Source: Butyrivibrio proteoclasticus P6B7
GTDB taxonomy: Bacteria > Bacillota > Clostridia > Lachnospirales > Lachnospiraceae
Direction of reading: 5' to 3'
Length of the DNA: 39,345 nucleotides
NCBI RefSeq assembly: GCF_000622085.1
Contig: NZ_JHWL01000032.1
Location: 1 to 39,345, forward strand
In this document: piece by piece, positions 24,785-30,888 of the stretch
Layout of the letters: every line of letters starts with the position of its first letter
Position numbering within the stretch: the first letter of the stretch is position 1
The notes under the pieces: generated by a model
The model's input: the letters and a program-made list of their open reading frames with translations, nothing else
What the model was told of the DNA's origin: nothing
Database searches by the model: none
Translations under genes and position numbers: made by a program

Positions 24785-25864
24785 ATGAAAAAATTTGTTT
24801 CTACTATGCTGGCAACAGCTCTTTTTGTGCTGTCTTTGACTGGATGTGCAGGTGCAGCTGCCGGTGATTCAAGTGCATCTGCGGCTCAGAGCGACGCGGT
24901 TGCTCAGAATGGCTCAGACTCTCAGACTGACGCTGCAGTTCTTGGCGCAACAGCTAACCAGGACCAGCACAAGCTTTCAATCGTTACCACCATCTTCCCA
25001 GAGTACGACTGGGTTATGAATGTTCTTGGAGGCAAGGCGGGCGACGCGGAAGTTACAATGCTCCTTGATAACGGCGTTGACCTTCACAGCTACCAGCCAA
25101 CAACTGAAGATATTCTCAAGATCTCAACCTGCGACATTTTCATCTACGTAGGCGGCGAGTCCGATGAGTGGGTTGAAGATGCCCTTTTAGAGGCTACCAA
25201 CAAGGATATGATCGTCATAGATCTTTTGGATGAGCTTGGTGATTCCATCAAGGAGGAAGAAGTTGTAGAGGGAATGCAGGGCGAAGAGGAAGAAGATGAA
25301 GAGGCTGGAGGCGAGGAAGAGGAAGTTGAGTATGACGAGCATGTATGGCTTTCTCTTAAGAACGCCCAGGTCCTTGTAAGCAGCATCGACAAGGCTCTTG
25401 AGCAGGTTGATCCTGACAACGCAGATACCTACAAGGCCAACGCAGAAAGCTACAACGCACAGCTTTCAGACCTTGATAAGAAATATCAGGATGCCGTCAG
25501 CCAGGCCGCTAATAAGACAGTTCTTTTTGGGGACAGATTCCCATTTAGATACCTGGTGGATGACTACGGCCTTTCTTACTACGCTGCCTTTGTGGGCTGC
25601 TCAGCTGAGACTGAGGCTAGCTTTGAGACTATAACATTCCTTTCTTCAAAGGTTAACGAGCTGGGCCTTTCCGCAATCCTGACAATCGAAGGCCCTAACA
25701 AGAAGATTGCTGAGACAATCCGTGACAACACAGACACCAAGGATCAGCAGATCCTTACCATGGATTCTATGCAGGCAACAACATCTCAGGACGTGGCAAG
25801 CGGCGCATCCTACTACTCCATCATGGAGAGCAATCTGGCAGTGCTGGAGCAGGCCCTTAACTGA
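24785..25864 (+). CDS. znuA: zinc ABC transporter substrate-binding lipoprotein (ZnuA/AdcA family)
   Basis: The 359-residue protein has a lipobox (LTGC, Cys21), a Ser/Ala/Asp linker and the cluster A-I fold. TIFPEYDWVMNVLGG starts the mature domain; metal-binding His residues appear in NGVDLHSYQPTTED and YDEHVWLSLKNA; GDRFPFRYLVDDYGLSYYAAF is a conserved later segment. It captures Zn2+ outside the cell for ZnuBC. The flexible loop before the second His is a pure Glu/Asp/Gly stretch (about residues 158-182). It lacks the His residues common in the ZnuA loop. GGAGG precedes the ATG. A word copy lies in the signal-peptide codons (24817-24825, reverse). znuC follows after 42 bp. Confidence 0.92.
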   Translation: MKKFVSTMLATALFVLSLTGCAGAAAGDSSASAAQSDAVAQNGSDSQTDAAVLGATANQDQHKLSIVTTIFPEYDWVMNVLGGKAGDAEVTMLLDNGVDLHSYQPTTEDILKISTCDIFIYVGGESDEWVEDALLEATNKDMIVIDLLDELGDSIKEEEVVEGMQGEEEEDEEAGGEEEEVEYDEHVWLSLKNAQVLVSSIDKALEQVDPDNADTYKANAESYNAQLSDLDKKYQDAVSQAANKTVLFGDRFPFRYLVDDYGLSYYAAFVGCSAETEASFETITFLSSKVNELGLSAILTIEGPNKKIAETIRDNTDTKDQQILTMDSMQATTSQDVASGASYYSIMESNLAVLEQALN

Positions 25865-25906
25865 TCTAACATTAACAACTGATTTAATAATAATTGGAGG
25901 CTTTTC

Positions 25907-26620
25907 ATGGCTCTTATTACGGTAAAAGAACTATCGCTTGGATACGACAATATCGAAATAGCAAACAACATAAATTTCTCGGTTTCACAGGGAGACTACC
26001 TGTGCATCGTGGGAGAGAACGGCTCTGGCAAGACCACCCTTATGAAGACTCTGCTGGGCCTTAAAGACCCTCTCAGGGGACAGATCCTTACTGGGGATGG
26101 GCTCATGAAGAATGGGATTGGCTATCTTCCGCAGCATACTGACGTCCAGAAGGATTTCCCTGCTTCCGTAAAAGAGATAGTTCTTTCCGGATGTCAGAGC
26201 CACTGCGGATTTAAGCCTTTTTATTCAAGAAAGGATAAAGAGCTTGCTAATGAAAACATGGAAAAAATGGGAATTACGCATCTCAAGGGACGAAGCTACA
26301 GGCAGCTCTCTGGTGGACAGCAGCAGAGAATCCTGCTTGCAAGAGCCCTTTGTGCTACCAGGAAGATCCTGCTTCTGGACGAACCGGTATCGGGCCTTGA
26401 CCCGGAGGCCACATATGAGATGTACAGGCTGATCGAGAAGCTGAACAAAGAAAATGTGGCTGTAATCATGATTTCCCATGATATTGACTCTGCTTTAGCT
26501 TACGCAACCCATGTTCTTCACATGGGAAGTGATGTCTTCTTTGGAACCCGGGCAGAATACCTGGAAAGCAGGCTTGGCAAAAGATATTTAGAGACACTGG
26601 GAGGAGGTGAGATCGCATGA
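25907..26620 (+). CDS. znuC: zinc ABC transporter ATP-binding protein
   Basis: The 237-residue ATPase has all ABC motifs: Walker A GENGSGKTT (about residues 36-44), Q-loop LPQHTDVQ, signature LSGGQQQR, Walker B ILLLDEPVSGLD and the switch His in MISHDIDSA. It powers metal uptake together with ZnuA and ZnuB. Its end overlaps the znuB start by 4 bp (ATGA), showing translational coupling. TTGGAGG precedes the ATG. Confidence 0.95.
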   Translation: MALITVKELSLGYDNIEIANNINFSVSQGDYLCIVGENGSGKTTLMKTLLGLKDPLRGQILTGDGLMKNGIGYLPQHTDVQKDFPASVKEIVLSGCQSHCGFKPFYSRKDKELANENMEKMGITHLKGRSYRQLSGGQQQRILLARALCATRKILLLDEPVSGLDPEATYEMYRLIEKLNKENVAVIMISHDIDSALAYATHVLHMGSDVFFGTRAEYLESRLGKRYLETLGGGEIA

Positions 26621-27462
26621 TAGTTAAGCTTTTTATGTATTTAGAATACCCCTTTGTGCGATACGCCATTATTGTTGGGGTGCTTATTGCACTTTGCTCA
26701 TCCCTTCTTGGGGTAACACTGGTCCTTAAGCGCTTTTCCTATATCGGAGATGGCTTGTCCCATGTGGCTTTTGGCGCCATGGCTATAGCAACTGTGCTTA
26801 AGCTCACCAACCAGATGGTGTTAATCCTTCCAGTGACAATCCTGTGTGCAGTAGTTCTTTTGCGGACCGGGCAGAATGCCAAGATCAAAGGAGACGCTGC
26901 TATAGCCATGATCTCTGTGGGGGCCTTGGCCTTTGGCTATATGCTTATGAATGTCTTTTCCACCTCCTCAAATCTGACGGGAGATGTGTGCAGCACATTG
27001 TTTGGATCCACATCCATTCTGACCCTGACCAAGTGGGAGGTGTGGCTGTGCATCGCGCTTTCTGTGGTGGTGGTGATCACCTTTGCCCTACTATATAACA
27101 AGATTTTCGCTGTAACCTTTGATGAGGATTTTGCCAAAGCAGTGGGCACCAATGCTGACGCCTACAACCTGGTGATTGCCGTTGTGATTGCAGTGATCAT
27201 CGTCCTTGCCATGAACCTGGTGGGCTCTCTTTTGATATCGGCCCTGGTAATATTTCCGGCCCTGTCTGCCATGAGGCTTTTTAACAGCTTTAGGAAGGTG
27301 ACTCTGTTCTCCGCCGCTTTCTCGGTGGTCTGCGCACTTTTGGGACTCTTCATTTCAATCCTGTGGGGAACCCCGGTGGGCTCAACTATTGTAACTGTGG
27401 ACGTTTTCGCATTCTTCCTTTGCTGGATGGTGGGTGCATGCCTTGGAGGTATTAAGAGATGA
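26617..27462 (+). CDS. znuB: zinc ABC transporter permease
   Basis: The 281-residue protein is an ABC-3-family permease with about eight hydrophobic helices. Signatures include SSLLGVTLVLKRFSYIGDGL, SHVAFGAMAI, the cytoplasmic DEDFAKAVG loop (about residues 170-178) that contacts the ATPase, and NLVGSLLISALVIFPALSAM. It forms the membrane channel for zinc. It overlaps znuC by 4 bp and the next lipoprotein gene by 4 bp. Confidence 0.93.
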   Translation: MIVKLFMYLEYPFVRYAIIVGVLIALCSSLLGVTLVLKRFSYIGDGLSHVAFGAMAIATVLKLTNQMVLILPVTILCAVVLLRTGQNAKIKGDAAIAMISVGALAFGYMLMNVFSTSSNLTGDVCSTLFGSTSILTLTKWEVWLCIALSVVVVITFALLYNKIFAVTFDEDFAKAVGTNADAYNLVIAVVIAVIIVLAMNLVGSLLISALVIFPALSAMRLFNSFRKVTLFSAAFSVVCALLGLFISILWGTPVGSTIVTVDVFAFFLCWMVGACLGGIKR

Positions 27463-28091
27463 AAAGAGCTATGATACTAATGTTGACTATGACAATGAGT
27501 CTGCTTACCTGGGGATGCGCAGAGACACCGGATAACTCCGCCAGCTCCGATAACTTGGATGCTCTCTATGGCAGTTCACAGATAGCTGTTGTGACGCCTG
27601 AAGGCTACAATGTCTACGACAAAGAGACAGGAGAGATCATTAACGATGACGCGGAATCTGAAGAGTATGCAGAAGCAGATGAGAGCATCTCGGAACAATC
27701 TGCGGACCTAATGGGAGATGGCACTCCAGCTTTTGCCAGATCCACCGATGGTGTGGATGTTGATCTGACAGCTCTTTCAAGTACCATGGTCTATTCCCAG
27801 GTCTACAACATGATGGTGACACCGGAGAACTTCACAGGGAAGGTGGTTAAGATGCAGGGAAGCTACTCCTGCTTCTATGACAGTACAACAGGTAATTACT
27901 ACTACGCCTGCATTATTCAGGACGCCACAGCCTGCTGTTCCCAGGGAATAGAATTTATCCTGACAGATGATTACAAATATCCTCAGGATTATCCTACAGA
28001 CGGTGACATCATCACAGTTCAAGGCGTGTTTGATACCTACTACGAAGGTGAGAACATGTACTGTACCCTTAGAAATGCCAAGCTCCTGTAA
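27459..28091 (+). CDS. lipoprotein with OB-fold-like Cys-Cys domain, last gene of the zinc operon
   Basis: The 210-residue protein has a lipobox (LTWGC, Cys20), an acidic linker (to about residue 95), and a C-terminal domain with VTPENFTGKVVKMQGSY, IIQDATACCSQGIEFIL, and GDIITVQGVFDTYYEGENMY. The Cys-Cys pair and strand pattern resemble the C-terminal part of zinc-linked DUF1980/TIGR03943 proteins; this similarity is by eye. It overlaps znuB by 4 bp, so it is made with the transporter and likely helps metal handling outside the membrane. A word copy spans codons 2-4 (27462-27470). A weak hairpin follows the stop. Confidence 0.75.
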   Translation: MKRAMILMLTMTMSLLTWGCAETPDNSASSDNLDALYGSSQIAVVTPEGYNVYDKETGEIINDDAESEEYAEADESISEQSADLMGDGTPAFARSTDGVDVDLTALSSTMVYSQVYNMMVTPENFTGKVVKMQGSYSCFYDSTTGNYYYACIIQDATACCSQGIEFILTDDYKYPQDYPTDGDIITVQGVFDTYYEGENMYCTLRNAKLL

Positions 28092-28246
28092 CTTTAATTA
28101 CAGGCAGCACCATCAGGGCTTTTCGCTGCCACTTGCATAAAAATAGGTCTTGATATAAAATGATTTTGCGCAATTTTTCTAGGATTGCGTTCTTGTAAAA
28201 ATACGAGTGAAATGTTAGATTAGCTGCAGATAATAAAGGATATATT

Positions 28247-28552
28247 ATGAGCAGATTAAGAGATTTATTTTTTGGAAGTGACGAGGAAAGAGAGGATAGT
28301 ACATTGGCTAGCGAAGAAATCAAGAACGAGAATAACGCAGAAAGTGCAGTAATCACTGCAGATATGCTTGTTGGAGATATTATTACCAAGCACCCATTAG
28401 CCGCGCAGTTCCTTATGGAATGTGGCATGGGATGTATTCATTGTCCAGCATCTCAGATGGAATCCCTTATGGAAGCCTGTGCCGTACACGGTATCGATGG
28501 CGAAGAGATCGTAGATGCCCTCAATGATTACCTTATCGAGCATAACGCCTAA
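28247..28552 (+). CDS. DUF1858-domain protein (hybrid-cluster-associated redox disulfide type)
   Basis: The 101-residue protein has a 40-residue charged N-terminal extension. A DUF1858 domain then runs from about residue 41 with ADMLVGDIITKHPLAAQFLM, ECGMGCIHCPASQMESLMEA, CAVHGID. The Cys residues in GMGCIHCP form the redox disulfide signature seen beside hybrid-cluster proteins (TIGR03980). The partner is not in the window. It is an independent unit: an intergenic start after the zinc operon and a perfect terminator at 28557-28590. No strong ribosome-binding site is visible (AAGGA at 28236-28240). Confidence 0.88.
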   Translation: MSRLRDLFFGSDEEREDSTLASEEIKNENNAESAVITADMLVGDIITKHPLAAQFLMECGMGCIHCPASQMESLMEACAVHGIDGEEIVDALNDYLIEHNA

Positions 28553-28556
28553 CACT

Positions 28557-28590
28557 AAAGCCCACGAGAACAACATCTCGTGGGCTTTTT
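28557..28590 (+). terminator. terminator of the DUF1858 gene
   Basis: AGCCCACGAGA (28559-28569) pairs perfectly with TCTCGTGGGCT (28576-28586) around ACAACA, with an A-run before and a T-run after, so it can act both ways. Confidence 0.9.
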
Positions 28591-28593
28591 GTA

Positions 28594-29294
28594 CTCTTCA
28601 GGACTGTATTTAGATATTTGGGCCGTCCATCCGACAAAAGGGGCGCGGGCTGCATTCAAGAGGTTTTTTCATCGCTCATGGCGGTATGGTTAATGCTTTG
28701 CCGGAGACATTCAAAATCCTAGTGTTCAAAACTCGCACTGGATAATCCCTTTGGGGGCAGCTCCTTTGTCTAAGCGAGTCTCAGATGCAAAATGCCAATT
28801 TCCAATGTTCTAAGGCGCCCTTCAACGCGCATGCGAAGCGTTGTTCGAAGCAGGACGGGGGGAAGATATCTATAATTAAAAATGTCATCGTTTGCAAGGC
28901 AAACGTATAAAAAAAGAAAAGACATCAACTTCTTCAAGCTAGCTTGGAAGATTGATGTCTTTTCTTTTTATAGGCGCTACGCGCCGTATGACATTTTTAA
29001 TAGCTTTATATTGATTCCCGTCCTGCAAGCTGTTAGCTGCAGCATGCGCTATAAGAAGAAGGGCGCCAGAACATTCGGAAATGTTTCATTTTGCAGTGAC
29101 GAGTGTGATAAAGAAGCTGCCCCCAAAGGGATTATCCAGCACTCAGACATGTTGAACACAAGACAGGGTTTTGAATGTCTCCGGCAAAGCTATTAACCAT
29201 TACCACCATTCACCAGACTCAAAAGCCCTCTTGAACGCAGCCCGCGCCCCTTTCGTCAGATGGACGGCCCCAGTAATCATGCAGTCCTGAAGAG
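28594..29294. repeat. 701-bp imperfect palindrome, arms of about 350 bp (giant hairpin element)
   Basis: The two arms are reverse complements of each other over their whole length, with diverged patches. Perfect paired blocks (left/right): 28594-28606/29282-29294, 28621-28630/29260-29269, 28637-28653/29237-29253, 28695-28716/29169-29190 (22 bp), 28738-28762/29115-29139 (25 bp), 28875-28888/28988-29001 and 28911-28928/28952-28969. The axis is AAGCTAGCTT at 28936-28945. It fills the gap between a closed terminator and the convergent gene at 29313. Each arm also has its own small hairpin at the mirrored place (28889-28905 and 28973-28985). No coding capacity is supported. It could be a long structured RNA or a fold-back transposable element. 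Confidence 0.9.
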
Positions 29295-29312
29295 CTTCGC
29301 ATCAACAGAGCA

Positions 29313-30299
29313 TTACTGCTTCTTGGCAGCCTTTTTCTGGGCCTGGATTTCTTTGATGGCACTTACGTCGTAGCCGAGGTTTGCCTGTGGGTTCTTCTCG
29401 TGGATGGCAAGAAGGATGTCTTCGTGGAGAGCCTTGGCTTTGCCTGGAAGACCAGCCTTGTCGGCAACTGCTAACTCGCTGTCGCTGCTATTGGTCCAGA
29501 TCTTTACATTTGAAAGAACTGGAACGAAATTGTATCTCTGAACATATTTGTAAGCCATGATGATATCGTCGAATTTTACAATGTTGAACTTGTTTCCAAA
29601 GCTTACGATGTAGTTTGGTGTGATAAAGGTTCTGATTGACTTATGATATACAGTAGCTGGAGAATCGATCTCGCTCTCAAGCTTGGCAACCTCAACCTCT
29701 GAAAGGCTCTTAAGAGTCTTGTTATAGTTAAGAAGCTCAAGGAGTGCCAATAAGCAGAACAGGAAGCCAAAGCCTATGATAATCCAACCAAATACGTAGT
29801 ATGTTGTTTCGCCTGCATCACCATTTACATAAAGAGCCTTGCCCTTAAAGTACTCATCTGGATCGTCCACAGCCTCGCTGAAGACCTCCCTGATATAATC
29901 ATTAACTTCATCATTGAGATTTGTGATGCTGCCAGTGATATGAGTTGATCCGTTTGAAGTGATCTCACTCTTGAAGCTGTTAAACTGAGCCTCCGTACAT
30001 CTTACGATGTAGCCCTCTCCGTAGTAATCCTCAACAAGGAAGTACTCCTCCCCATCGCTGTAGTTGCAAAGAAGAATTGGCTCTACCGCTGTGTCGATAA
30101 ATACGTAGATATCCTCATCTAAAAGATTGTTAACGTAGGCATCACCAAAATCATAAGGATTAGCCTTAGCATTCTTTTCCTTGTTAGATCCTGTAATGAT
30201 AAGGAAAATGCCAAGAACGATTGCAAGTGCGCTTACGATAACAGCTATAAGCTTGCCATTATAGGCCTTCTTAAACTCTTTGTTCTGAAACTTGTTCAC
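29313..30299 (-). CDS. membrane protein with two transmembrane helices, function unknown, GTG start
   Basis: The 328-residue protein has one helix near the N-terminus (LIAVIVSALAIVLGIFLIIT) and one near the middle (YVFGWIIIGFGFLFCLLALL). The roughly 140 residues between them are predicted outside and the C-terminal 130 residues inside. The inner part contains YIVSFGNKFNIVKFDDIIMA, resembling a PH-like or membrane-associated domain; I cannot name a family. The C-terminus is Lys/Ala-rich. Start choice: GTG at 30299 has GGGAGG 8 nt upstream on the minus strand; upstream in-frame ATGs (up to 30374) have no such site. It reads toward the giant palindrome, whose right end is 18 bp past the stop. 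Confidence 0.78.
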   Translation of the reverse strand: MNKFQNKEFKKAYNGKLIAVIVSALAIVLGIFLIITGSNKEKNAKANPYDFGDAYVNNLLDEDIYVFIDTAVEPILLCNYSDGEEYFLVEDYYGEGYIVRCTEAQFNSFKSEITSNGSTHITGSITNLNDEVNDYIREVFSEAVDDPDEYFKGKALYVNGDAGETTYYVFGWIIIGFGFLFCLLALLELLNYNKTLKSLSEVEVAKLESEIDSPATVYHKSIRTFITPNYIVSFGNKFNIVKFDDIIMAYKYVQRYNFVPVLSNVKIWTNSSDSELAVADKAGLPGKAKALHEDILLAIHEKNPQANLGYDVSAIKEIQAQKKAAKKQ

Positions 30300-30441
30300 C
30301 TTTATTTCCTCCCGAAAAATCGTGTCTTTAAAAATCATCAAACTATCACAATATATCATATATTTCACAGACAATCAAAGGGTTTTATGATATCATGGTT
30401 ACTGTCTAAACAAGGATTTAAACCCTTTGTCAGGAGGTTTT

Positions 30442-30822
30442 ATGACACATAAAGATAACGACGACAGATATTCTGAGCAGATGAAGGCCTGGCTCATGAT
30501 CCAGACCATGGGACAGATTTCTGTCAGCTTTTTTAATAAAAAGAAATTGACCAAAGAGCTAATGGGCTATCTTGAGGCCTTTCCTCAGGATGGAAAAGAG
30601 CTTACAGACTTTGCCGAATACTTTGTGGACGCCTGTCTCCATTCAAGGAAGTACGGAACCACCATTTTTGGGATGGTACCTATGAGCGAAGGTGGCACAG
30701 CCACAAGGCTTTTGGAGGATATCGACCTGGTGACCAGAGACATCCCAGAGAAATTCGGCTGCGCAGAAGCCTTCGGACCCTTAAGAGAAGCTCTTCTATC
30801 AGCCCACAAGTCCCAGACTTGA
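30442..30822 (+). CDS. conserved-looking hypothetical protein
   Basis: The 126-residue, probably cytosolic and helical protein is not recognised. It contains MIQTMGQISVSFFNKKKLTK, ELMGYLEAFPQDGKELTDFA and FVDACLHSRKYGTTIFGMVP, with no membrane segment or obvious motif. AGGAGG (30431-30436) lies 5 nt before the ATG at 30442, so a TTG at 30427 is not the start. It is 66 bp upstream of the TetM-like gene on the same strand and may share its transcript. A word copy lies at 30594-30602. Confidence 0.7.
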   Translation: MTHKDNDDRYSEQMKAWLMIQTMGQISVSFFNKKKLTKELMGYLEAFPQDGKELTDFAEYFVDACLHSRKYGTTIFGMVPMSEGGTATRLLEDIDLVTRDIPEKFGCAEAFGPLREALLSAHKSQT

Positions 30823-30888
30823 TGGAATCTGGTAATCTCACACCAGATCAGAGATACGCAATATAGCAAACAATTAGGATAAGCCACT

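Noticed and set aside
28882..29196. 104-residue open frame in the giant palindrome
   Set aside because: It spans the axis of the palindrome and is composed of arm sequence; no start signal or recognisable domain.
28594..29294. CRISPR array or integron-like repeat array in the repeat-rich gap
   Set aside because: The structure is one inverted repeat, not evenly spaced direct repeats with spacers.
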